DNA of 9,980 nucleotides from an uncultured Collinsella sp. GTDB lineage: Bacteria; Actinomycetota; Coriobacteriia; Coriobacteriales; Coriobacteriaceae. A program made the translations under genes and the position numbers. The notes below the pieces were generated by a model. The model was not told where the DNA came from. It saw nothing but the letters and a program-made list of their open reading frames with translations, and did no database searches. This document shows, in pieces, positions 1 to 6,040 of this stretch. The stretch lies in assembly GCA_900757235.1 (NCBI GenBank), contig CAAENB010000161.1, positions 1 to 9,980 of the forward strand. Direction: 5' to 3'. The stretch's first letter is position 1, and every line of letters starts with the position of its first letter.

Positions 1-84
1 ACGCGCAGTTTCGCAGCGAAGCGAGAATGTTTGAGCATGGGATGATATATAGGGGCCTCCCGCAGGTAAGCGGACATAAAGACG

Positions 85-1386
85 CTAGCGGATATGCGCT
101 GGCTTGCCGCCCCAGTAGAAGCGGCAGAAGGCTCGTTTGCGCTTTTGGGGTTTGCCTACGAGTTCCATGGTTGCGATGGCTATGTCTTCGGCTGCGTGGG
201 GGCGGCGTAGAACTTCGCCGTTGATGAGTAGGGCTTTGAGTGATTCGGGATGGTCGTGCAAGTGACGTAGGGTAACGATGAGTTCTCGTGCGGTGGTGAC
301 ATGCATGCTGGCGCCCATGCCGGTGAGCATCGTGGTGTTGGCCTTTTCCTGGCCATAGGACTTGCCCAGCAGGATCATCGGCAGATGCGCGCACAGGCAC
401 TCGGTAACAGTGAGTCCGCCCGATTTGAGGATTGCCAGGTCGCAGCCGTGCATGAGGGCCGCCATGTCGTCCACGTAATCCAGAACTGTGACGTTTTCGA
501 GCTTCATGGCGTCGAAGAGCGTCTTCAGCCGGGTGGCATACTCCACGTCTTTGCCGGGCAAAAAGACAAAATGCATGTCCTCAAAGCTGCGTAGGAAGGG
601 GAGGGTCTGGTCCATCGCCGCTCGAAAGCGGACGTACGGTTGAGGTAAACTGGCGCCGGCCATAACCAGCACGACGGTCTTGTCGGTGGGGAGGTTGAAC
701 TTGGCTAGCTCTTCCTCGCGATCGTAATCCGTGTCGAATCCGGCGCGAATAGGAATGCCGGTAATGCGAATCATTGCCTCAGGCACCTTGCGCGGACGCA
801 GCGTTTCGGCCATAAATTCGTTGGCAACACAGAATAGATCGGTGTCCTTGTGGGGCCACCAGCCCTCGACTTCGTAGTCGGTCGGTACGCAGATGACCGG
901 ATAATCGATACCCGTAATTACGCGGGCACCCACGGCAACATTGGCTGCTGTGATGTGCGTTGCGACCACGGCTATGGGCCTGCGGCTACGAATATATTCG
1001 TTGAAGGCGGGGAACATGATTCGCGACCATGCCGTGCCGCCACCCCAGAGAAGATGTCCCGTAAGTGTATATCTCCAGGTCAGGTCGTAAATGGGGCGCG
1101 TGGCTCCCGTAAAAGAAGCCGCGGTCTTATTGCCGTCGAATTTAATACGTCCAAAATCAAGGATATCGAGCACTTCAATCTCAACATCCTCGGGGATGCC
1201 ATTGGTGCCGCGGATGAGGTCGAATGCCTGCGCAATTGCATTTGCGGCGGCCTTGTGGCCCGAGCCGACCGAGGCGTGCACGATGGTCACGAGAGGTTTT
1301 TGCTGAGCCAAGAGCGAGGTTTGCTCCGGTTGGGGAGTGCTGTGCGTGAGCAGGGGAGCGTCGTCGCTCGTCTGTGTCTGATCCAT
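85..1386 (-). CDS. MGDG synthase / UgtP-family diacylglycerol glycosyltransferase
   Basis: Predicted membrane-associated GT-B glycosyltransferase that moves a sugar from a UDP-sugar to diacylglycerol, making glycolipid for the membrane or a lipoteichoic-type anchor. Of 433 residues, the N-terminal half has the MGDG-synthase signature VTIVHASVGSGHKAA (residues 33-47), where the Gly-rich loop with His marks the acceptor side. The central stretch around TDYEVEGWW (169-177) and GIPIRAGF (210-217) is also family-typical. The C-terminal half has the nucleotide-sugar motif LKSGGLTVTE (320-329). The first ~30 residues are a low-complexity Gln/Thr/Ser tail, and the C-terminus is strongly basic (KPQKRKRAF), which could help membrane contact. 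An in-frame ATG 13 codons upstream exists, but the chosen ATG follows GAAGGGGAG at good spacing. It is divergent from trxB. The sugar and lipid specificity cannot be read from the sequence. Family sure, substrate inferred. Confidence 0.88.
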   Translation of the reverse strand: MDQTQTSDDAPLLTHSTPQPEQTSLLAQQKPLVTIVHASVGSGHKAAANAIAQAFDLIRGTNGIPEDVEIEVLDILDFGRIKFDGNKTAASFTGATRPIYDLTWRYTLTGHLLWGGGTAWSRIMFPAFNEYIRSRRPIAVVATHITAANVAVGARVITGIDYPVICVPTDYEVEGWWPHKDTDLFCVANEFMAETLRPRKVPEAMIRITGIPIRAGFDTDYDREEELAKFNLPTDKTVVLVMAGASLPQPYVRFRAAMDQTLPFLRSFEDMHFVFLPGKDVEYATRLKTLFDAMKLENVTVLDYVDDMAALMHGCDLAILKSGGLTVTECLCAHLPMILLGKSYGQEKANTTMLTGMGASMHVTTARELIVTLRHLHDHPESLKALLINGEVLRRPHAAEDIAIATMELVGKPQKRKRAFCRFYWGGKPAHIR

Positions 1387-1504
1387 CGATAACTCCCCTT
1401 CGACGTTGTAACACGGATTTATCATTGTAGTGCATGAGTGTCACGTTTACGTAAATTTGGGTATGAGTGCAAAGAACGCCAATCTTTCGACAGGAGGTCT
1501 CTTC
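1387..1504. promoter_or_regulatory. Divergent intergenic region with 10-bp palindrome
   Basis: This is the shared upstream region of the leftward glycosyltransferase and rightward trxB. Leftward, TACAAT (minus strand, 1424-1429) is a good -10 candidate about 38 bp before the ATG, but no convincing -35 matches it. Rightward, TTGTAG (1425-1430) and TACGTA (1448-1453) are 17 bp apart but are weak matches. A perfect palindrome TTTACGTAAA lies at 1446-1455, between the two sets of candidates, where a bound regulator could affect both genes. The trxB ribosome binding site CAGGAGGT lies at 1491-1498. Promoter calls are tentative; the palindrome is seen directly. Confidence 0.4.
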
Positions 1505-2443
1505 ATGACTACCCATCAGCCGATCGATGTTGCGATTATCGGTGGCGGCCCCGCGGGCTATGCTGCCGCCATTTACGCTGCGCGCTCCAACCTAACGACG
1601 ACCGTGATTGAACAGGGCATGTCGGGAGGGCAGATCGCCACAACCAATGAGGTCGAGAACTATCCGGGCATTCCGCTCTTGAGTGGCTCCGAACTCGGCG
1701 AGCGTTTTCAGCAGCATGCAGAGAGCCTGGGAGCACAGGTTACATGGAGCATGGTTACGGGTATCGATTACGATGCCGATGCAGCGCTGTTTACGGTGCA
1801 TCACGATATGGGCGATACGCTGGCCTCGAGCGTTATCGCTTGCATGGGTGCCACGCCGCGTCCGGCAGGTTTTGTTGGCGAGGAGACGTATCGCGGTCGT
1901 GGCGTTTCGTATTGCGCAACGTGTGACGGTATGTTCTTCCGCGGCAAACAGGTCTTTGTAATCGGTGGTGGCAATTCGGCATGCGAAGAGGCGCTGTTCC
2001 TGTCAGACATTGCCAGCAGTGTGACCATCGTGCTGCGCCGCGACCAGTTCCGTGCGTCCGAGGGCGTCGTGAAAAAAGTCCTAGCTAAGGATAATATTTC
2101 AGTTAGGTACCAAACTAGTATTGTTGAGCTTTCTGGTGAAGCGATGCCCACGACAATTACGTTCAAGGATAATGCGAGCGGCAAGACGCATACTGAGACT
2201 TTTGAACCTGGCTCGTTTGGCATCTTTGTCTTTACGGGGACGCAGCCACATACCGAGCTTGTTGAGCATCTAGTCGATTTGGCTCCCGACGGCGGCATTG
2301 TCACCGACGATTCGATGACCACCCGTACGCCCGGCTTATTCGCAGCCGGCGATATCCGTTCCAAGCGTTTGCGCCAGGTTGTGACCGCCGTTTCTGATGG
2401 AGCCATAGCGGCAACCAGCGCATACGCATTTCTCCGTGGATAA
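1505..2443 (+). CDS. trxB: Thioredoxin reductase (NADPH), FAD-dependent
   Basis: Cytoplasmic flavoenzyme that passes electrons from NADPH through FAD to a redox-active disulfide and on to thioredoxin. The 312 residues match the usual low-molecular-weight TrxB length. An N-terminal FAD-binding motif GGGPAGYAAAIYAA lies at residues 13-26, followed by the FAD-contacting ENYPG (51-55). The NADPH domain carries the catalytic CATC (Cys137, Cys140) followed by Asp, the dinucleotide motif GGGNSACEEA (154-163), and LRRDQFRAS (177-185) for the NADPH phosphate. The C-terminal FAD motif TPGLFAAGDI is at 275-284. All key residues are present. The start was chosen because AGGAGG sits 7 bp before this ATG; an upstream in-frame ATG would add 25 residues unlike the family. 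No thioredoxin gene is adjacent. A strong hairpin terminator follows, so it is probably monocistronic. Confidence 0.96.
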   Translation: MTTHQPIDVAIIGGGPAGYAAAIYAARSNLTTTVIEQGMSGGQIATTNEVENYPGIPLLSGSELGERFQQHAESLGAQVTWSMVTGIDYDADAALFTVHHDMGDTLASSVIACMGATPRPAGFVGEETYRGRGVSYCATCDGMFFRGKQVFVIGGGNSACEEALFLSDIASSVTIVLRRDQFRASEGVVKKVLAKDNISVRYQTSIVELSGEAMPTTITFKDNASGKTHTETFEPGSFGIFVFTGTQPHTELVEHLVDLAPDGGIVTDDSMTTRTPGLFAAGDIRSKRLRQVVTAVSDGAIAATSAYAFLRG

Positions 2444-2483
2444 GTACGATAATATATCTTATGTAAGGTTGTTATCTATAAAC

Positions 2484-2526
2484 AAAGTGGTTGGGCGGCA
2501 CATTGATGCACCGCCCAACCACTTTT
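2484..2526 (+). terminator. Rho-independent terminator after trxB
   Basis: A perfect 15-bp inverted repeat, AAAGTGGTTGGGCGG (2484-2498) and its complement (2511-2525), surrounds a 12-nt loop and ends in TTTT. It lies 40 bp past the trxB stop. The A-rich left flank gives only a short T stretch on the opposite strand, so it should work mainly rightward. It separates trxB from the next gene. Confidence 0.88.
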
Positions 2527-2597
2527 ACTTTGCGGCTATGTGGTATGCAAAACTAGATAACCTAGAATACAATATAGAAAACGAACGGAGGCTTCTT

Positions 2598-3209
2598 ATG
2601 AACCACGCTAAACATGTTATCCCGATGTCCGATACGTCGGTCAGCATTAAGCCCGAGGATATTCAACCGACGGTGCTGCCGGATGCATTTATTAAGTCCG
2701 ATACGGTGCGTAAACTCAACGCGTTGAGCCTGCCGCGCTATGACCAGCTGCCCAACGTAACGCTCTATCGCGATCAGGTTATTGAATATGTTGCGCTGTG
2801 GATGGAGCCGCTTTCGATTTGCGTAGAGCAACCCGTTATCACGCCATCGATGATCAATAACTACGTGAAGGTCGGCCTCGTTCCTGCTCCGGTTAAAAAA
2901 CAGTATGGCCGTGAGCAGATTGCCCGTCTGATCGCTATTTGTATCTTTAAGCAGGTGCTGCCTATCGCTGCGGTTCAGGCGCTCTTTAATATTCAGCGCT
3001 TGAGCTACGATGCTCCGACCGCCTTTGATTATGTTGTCGATCAGCTTGAGGCATCGATTCGTGCGGCTTTTTCCGTCGAGCAGACTCCTGTGCCCGATAC
3101 CGCACACCAGGTTACGCGCGAATCGCTGCTCGTACGCAGTGCGGTTTCGTCTTTTGTATCGAAGGCGTACCTGATGAGCTACCTCAAGTTCAATGGGTTT
3201 AATAGCTAG
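2598..3209 (+). CDS. DUF1836 protein with MerR-like helix-turn-helix
   Basis: Uncharacterised cytoplasmic protein of 203 residues, probably DNA-binding. Residues ~80-125 match the DUF1836 pattern: ITPSMINNYVKVGLVPAPVK, then KQYGREQIARLI and a hydrophobic helix ending FKQVLPI. This resembles a MerR-type winged helix, where 'NNYVKxGLVPxP' is the recognition helix and wing and 'YxREQIARL' the next helix. The N-terminal ~50 residues look unstructured; the C-terminal part (140-203) is helical with no recognised motif. The start is set by CGGAGG 8 bp before this ATG. An open frame continues 54 codons upstream but crosses the trxB terminator, so it is discounted. The 70 bp upstream are AT-rich with several weak -10-like hexamers (such as TACAAT at 2568-2573) and no clear -35. 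Its targets are unknown. GC is visibly lower than in the flanking genes. Confidence 0.82.
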   Translation: MNHAKHVIPMSDTSVSIKPEDIQPTVLPDAFIKSDTVRKLNALSLPRYDQLPNVTLYRDQVIEYVALWMEPLSICVEQPVITPSMINNYVKVGLVPAPVKKQYGREQIARLIAICIFKQVLPIAAVQALFNIQRLSYDAPTAFDYVVDQLEASIRAAFSVEQTPVPDTAHQVTRESLLVRSAVSSFVSKAYLMSYLKFNGFNS

Positions 3210-3221
3210 TCAATGTATAAA

Positions 3222-3268
3222 ACGGGCGGGACAAAGAGCCATCTGTCATTTTGTCCCGCCCGTGCTTT
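3222..3268. terminator. Bidirectional terminator between convergent genes
   Basis: A 14-bp perfect inverted repeat, ACGGGCGGGACAAA (3222-3235) and its complement (3250-3263), has a 14-nt loop. Rightward it is followed by GCTTTTGC. Leftward the strand reads on into GTTTTATAC, so a T tract exists on both sides. It sits in the 73-bp gap between the rightward DUF1836 gene and the leftward degV gene and probably ends both transcripts. Confidence 0.88.
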
Positions 3269-3282
3269 TGCTTGATTGATCG

Positions 3283-4149
3283 TTATTGGCCCGAAGCTAC
3301 GCCCATGCCGTAGCCGATAATGAGGCCGTGCATCTCGGCATAGTATGAATCTAGCCCGTTACAGGGCATGATGATGGTCTTGGAGCCTGGCCAGCGCTCC
3401 ACAATGCGGCTGGCAAGTGCCTGGGCGCCCGTCTCATTCTCGACATGGTCGATAACGACCTCGCCGCCAGTAAAGCCCTCGGCCTCCATGGTATCGACAA
3501 TCTTGCCAAGCATCTTCTTTTCCCCACGGGTGTGACCAACGAGCTTAATCTCCCCCGCCTCGCTTGCTGTGCCTAAAACTCGAATGTTGAGTTTATTGGC
3601 AATGACCCCGGCTGCCTTGGGAATACGTCCGGCCTTTGCAAGGTTCTCGTAATTACACAGGCTAAAGAGGATCTTGCTGTTCTGCTCCAAGCTATCGAAG
3701 TAAGCGCAGGCGTCCTCAAAGGAGGCATCCGGGTTGCTCGTAAGATAGCGGTCGAACTGCAAGAAGATCAGATCCATTTTGCCACCTGCGGCTCGCGAGT
3801 TAACCAAATGAATCTGACGGTTGGGCTCTTCGGCAAGCACCATGTCACGCGCGGTGGCCGCGGCATTGTAGCTTCCCGATACGCCCTCCGAGATGGGCAT
3901 GCAAATCGTCTTGTCGGCAAGCTTAAAAAGCTCAGCCCACTCACCCACACTCGGACAGGCGCTCGAAGAAGCACTCGACTCCTCCTGCACGGCGCAATTG
4001 AGCTCGTGAACGTCGAGCGCGAGGTCATCGATAAACTCGCGCTCCCCCACTCGGATCTTAAGGGGTGCAAATGCAAAGGTGGTATGAGGTGCGGTTGGTT
4101 GCCAATCGCGAAGATTACAGCTCGAATCGGAGATAAGTGCCCAGCTCAT
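3283..4149 (-). CDS. DegV family protein (FakB-like fatty-acid-binding)
   Basis: Cytoplasmic DegV-fold protein of 288 residues. Members bind one fatty acid; FakB members present it to the kinase FakA to make acyl-phosphate for phospholipid synthesis. Motifs in order are ISDSSCNL (residues 6-13) at the N-terminus, the Ser/Thr-Pro-Ser region SSSACPSVGEW (61-71), ISEGVSGSYNAA (86-97) forming the lipid-head pocket, VNSRAAGG (116-123), NLAKAGRIPKAAG (169-181) and the C-terminal domain. Length is normal. The ribosome binding site AGAAAGGA lies about 6 bp before the ATG. FakA is not in the window, so a FakB role is inferred and a general DegV role is certain. It is preceded by a terminator and by a perfect TATAAT, so it is transcribed alone. 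Its promoter is embedded in an unusual set of inverted repeats. Confidence 0.93.
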   Translation of the reverse strand: MSWALISDSSCNLRDWQPTAPHTTFAFAPLKIRVGEREFIDDLALDVHELNCAVQEESSASSSACPSVGEWAELFKLADKTICMPISEGVSGSYNAAATARDMVLAEEPNRQIHLVNSRAAGGKMDLIFLQFDRYLTSNPDASFEDACAYFDSLEQNSKILFSLCNYENLAKAGRIPKAAGVIANKLNIRVLGTASEAGEIKLVGHTRGEKKMLGKIVDTMEAEGFTGGEVVIDHVENETGAQALASRIVERWPGSKTIIMPCNGLDSYYAEMHGLIIGYGMGVASGQ

Positions 4150-4163
4150 TGAGGGTCCTTTCT

Positions 4164-4181
4164 AATTGTTCCTCAACAATT
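4164..4181. repeat. Short inverted repeat at degV transcription start
   Basis: AATTGTT (4164-4170), CCTC, then AACAATT (4175-4181): a perfect 7-bp inverted repeat with a 4-nt loop. It overlaps the downstream half of the predicted -10 and the likely transcription start, directly above the ribosome binding site. It could be an operator or, if transcription starts further upstream, an RNA hairpin. Confidence 0.55.
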
Positions 4182-4207
4182 ATAGCCGTCTTTCTCATAA
4201 ATTGAAC
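4179..4207 (-). promoter_or_regulatory. Predicted degV promoter
   Basis: The minus strand contains a perfect -10 box TATAAT (4179-4184). The -35 is poor: TTCAAT (4201-4206) at 16 bp spacing is the best match. Transcription would begin near 4172, giving a leader of only about 20-25 nt with AGAAAGGA as ribosome binding site. A weak -35 next to a strong -10, with inverted repeats covering both, suggests a regulated promoter; that last step is inference. Confidence 0.6.
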
Positions 4208-4240
4208 GGCTATCTAGTTTTGAATACTAGATAGCCGTTC
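4182..4240. repeat. Three-copy ATAGCCGT half-site array / 15-bp inverted repeat
   Basis: A perfect 15-bp inverted repeat has the arms GAACGGCTATCTAGT (4204-4218) and ACTAGATAGCCGTTC (4226-4240) with a 7-nt centre. The core ATAGCCGT occurs a third time at 4182-4189, overlapping the -10 box. The cores (4182-4189, inverted 4207-4214, 4231-4238) are spaced 25 and 24 bp apart. No T tract follows the big hairpin on either strand, so it is unlikely to be a terminator. Its left arm touches the -35 region of degV. Best read as an operator; an RNA role is possible if transcription starts above it. Confidence 0.6.
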
Positions 4241-4265
4241 TGTTCATAAGGCAAACGGTAGGCGC

Positions 4266-4304
4266 AAAAAGAATGGGCCTCGTGACTCAAGATCGCGAGG
4301 CCCA
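4266..4304 (-). terminator. Rho-independent terminator after the nlpC/P60 gene
   Basis: On the minus strand TGGGCCTCG, a 13-nt loop and CGAGGCCCA form a 9-bp GC-rich stem followed by TTCTTTTTGC. It lies 23 bp after the stop of the NlpC/P60 gene and ends the five-gene leftward transcript before degV. Confidence 0.9.
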
Positions 4305-4327
4305 CGTTCGTTCGCTGTAGTAATAAA

Positions 4328-5437
4328 TTAGTAGCGTACGAAGATGTAGTTGTTGTTCATACCGGCTGCAACGGAGCTGATGATAACGCCGGTTTTGTAG
4401 TCGGAAGCATGGATCATCTGACCATTACCGATATAGATGCCGGTATGGTAGGAGTTAACCACAACATCGCCGGGTTGCGGATCGGACACACGGGTCCAAC
4501 CCATGAAGTCGACCGTGGTGCCCAGACGGCAGTAGCGTCCCGTGAGGCAATAGCTTACAAAACCGGAGCAGTCAAAGCTGTTCGGCCCAATGCCACCCCA
4601 AGAGTAAGCGTATCCGAGCTTGCTATAGGCACGCGAAACAACGGAACCGCCGTCAACGGACTGGCTCGGTGCGGAAGGCGTCGGAGCCGGAGCGGGCGTC
4701 GGGGGCTGCGGAGTGGGAGCGGGCGCGGGCGTGTTTCCGCCGCCGTCGTTGGTCGTACCGCCACCCTTGTTGGTGTTCTCGCTCGTACCGGCGGTGTCGT
4801 TGCTCACCGTGGCCTTTTCGGCGGTGCTAGCATTTATGCCAGCCTGCAGCGCGGCGTTGGCCTGGGCCTCGGCAGCAAGCTCGGCCTGCAACTGTGAATC
4901 CAGGGAGTTCACGACACTCTGGGCTTCAGCCTGCTGGGCGTTAAGCTCATCGACCTTCTTTTGCGTGGTGGCGACGTTCTTCTCCTGCTCGGCCTGCTTA
5001 TCGGTGAGCTGCTGCTTAAGCTCCTTGACCTCTTGAATGGTCTGAGCCTGCTTATCGGAAACTTTGCCGTAGTAGAACAGACGGTTGAGCATATCGCTCA
5101 GGTCATCGACGCCGGTCAGAACCTGAAGCAGGCTCAGACCGCCGGTTTTGTACTCGCCGGCGACATAGGTCGAGAGCTTGGCCTGACCGTCAGCGATCTC
5201 CTGCTGCTTTTGCGTGATCTCGCCAGCAGTCTGATCGAGCGCCTGCGTCTGCGTGGCGAGATCATCGTAAATCTGCTGGGTTTGGGTACCGATCTGCTCG
5301 AGCTTCGTACGAGCAGCGGCAAGGTCGGATGCGGTATCGGCGTAGGCAGGAGCCGCGAGGCCCAAGCCCAAAACACAAGCGAGGGTTGCCGTAGCAGCGC
5401 AGCGTGCCATGTTTTTGTGCGTGTTTGCTGTGCGCAT
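4328..5437 (-). CDS. Secreted coiled-coil NlpC/P60 peptidoglycan endopeptidase
   Basis: Exported cell-wall hydrolase that cuts peptide bonds in peptidoglycan stem peptides. Of 369 residues, 1-33 form a Sec signal peptide: basic start (HKNMAR), hydrophobic core, and cleavage after AYA. Residues ~35-200 are a Gln/Lys/Glu/Ala-rich coiled coil like the N-terminal regulatory arm of CwlO/PcsB/RipC-type enzymes. Residues 220-262 are a Gly/Thr then Pro/Ala linker (TPAPAPTPQPPTPAPAP), suited to crossing the wall. Residues 265-369 are the NlpC/P60 domain with catalytic Cys290 in FDCSGFVSYC, His331 in SYHTGIYIGNG and third residue His343 in MIHASD. The ribosome binding site GAAAGGAAG precedes the ATG. 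It starts 32 bp after apt and is probably cotranscribed with it. Coiled-coil hydrolases of this kind are often activated by FtsEX, which is not in the window. The domain is intact. Confidence 0.94.
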   Translation of the reverse strand: MRTANTHKNMARCAATATLACVLGLGLAAPAYADTASDLAAARTKLEQIGTQTQQIYDDLATQTQALDQTAGEITQKQQEIADGQAKLSTYVAGEYKTGGLSLLQVLTGVDDLSDMLNRLFYYGKVSDKQAQTIQEVKELKQQLTDKQAEQEKNVATTQKKVDELNAQQAEAQSVVNSLDSQLQAELAAEAQANAALQAGINASTAEKATVSNDTAGTSENTNKGGGTTNDGGGNTPAPAPTPQPPTPAPAPTPSAPSQSVDGGSVVSRAYSKLGYAYSWGGIGPNSFDCSGFVSYCLTGRYCRLGTTVDFMGWTRVSDPQPGDVVVNSYHTGIYIGNGQMIHASDYKTGVIISSVAAGMNNNYIFVRY

Positions 5438-5469
5438 GTAGCTTCCTTTCCAGTAACTAAGGGTAACGG

Positions 5470-6000
5470 CTAGTCCACCGTCACCAGGCTAAAGAGCTCA
5501 ACATCGTCGTCAGTCGGCGTGAGCTTCTCGCGCGGGTTGAGAAACGCAAGCTCAAGGATACACCCGTAGCCCACAAGCTTTGCGCCCATATCTCGCACAA
5601 GTTTACCTGTTGCCTCGACGGTTCCGCCCGTCGCGACCAAGTCGTCCAGAATCAACACGGTATCTTTAGAGGCAATGGCATCGGCATGGATCTCGATAGA
5701 GTCGGTGCCGTATTCGAGCTCATAGCTCTGGCTCACCGTCTTGCGGGGTAGCTTGCCCGGTTTACGTGCGGGAACAAAGCCGGCACCAAGGGCCACAGCC
5801 ACCGGTACGCCAACCATAAAGCCACGGGCCTCGGGACCCACGACCTTGGTGATCCCCATGCCGGCAAAGTGCTCGGCGAGGGCATCGGTCATGGCTTTGA
5901 GCGCCTCGGGATTGCCAAAGAGCGGCGTAATGTCTTTGAAGATGACTCCGGGCTCGGGATAGTCGGGGATGTCGACGATTTGAGATTCGAAGTCGTACAT
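5470..6000 (-). CDS. apt: Adenine phosphoribosyltransferase
   Basis: Purine salvage enzyme of the cytoplasm: adenine + PRPP to AMP + pyrophosphate. The 176 residues match the usual length. Visible motifs are YPEPGVIFKDITPL (residues 14-27) at the N-terminus, GPEARGF (55-61), the flexible loop RKPGKLPRKTVSQSYELEYG (79-98), and the PRPP-binding signature VLILDDLVATGGT (115-127) with the acidic pair Asp119-Asp120. The start at MYDFESQ is supported by GAAAGGT 6 bp upstream; a longer frame starting 28 codons earlier overlaps the preceding regulator gene and has no support. It lies 40 bp after the MerR gene and 32 bp before the NlpC/P60 gene, so it probably shares their transcript. No purine riboswitch-like structure was seen upstream. 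Confidence 0.96.
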   Translation of the reverse strand: MYDFESQIVDIPDYPEPGVIFKDITPLFGNPEALKAMTDALAEHFAGMGITKVVGPEARGFMVGVPVAVALGAGFVPARKPGKLPRKTVSQSYELEYGTDSIEIHADAIASKDTVLILDDLVATGGTVEATGKLVRDMGAKLVGYGCILELAFLNPREKLTPTDDDVELFSLVTVD

Positions 6001-6040
6001 TGCATGACCTTTCAATGGGTTGCCGGATAAGCGGTAGCTG

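Noticed and set aside
1..45. A frame open from the window edge ending in TGA at 43-45 (C-terminus reading ...KRECLSMG) that could be the tail of a rightward gene.
   Set aside because: Only 14 codons are visible with no domain, and the stretch contains a small repeat (TTCGC-A-GCGAA at 10-20); it cannot be told from chance.
27..224. 65-codon rightward frame at the left edge.
   Set aside because: It lies mostly opposite the end of the glycosyltransferase gene, has no ribosome binding site and an Arg/Leu-rich composition typical of an antisense shadow.
2436..2597. Upstream extension of the DUF1836 frame by 54 codons.
   Set aside because: It runs through the perfect trxB terminator hairpin and overlaps the trxB stop; a clear ribosome binding site precedes the ATG at 2598.
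4204..4240. The 15-bp hairpin as a transcription terminator for the NlpC/P60 gene.
   Set aside because: No T tract follows it on either strand, and a better terminator with TTCTTTTT lies closer to that gene at 4266-4304.
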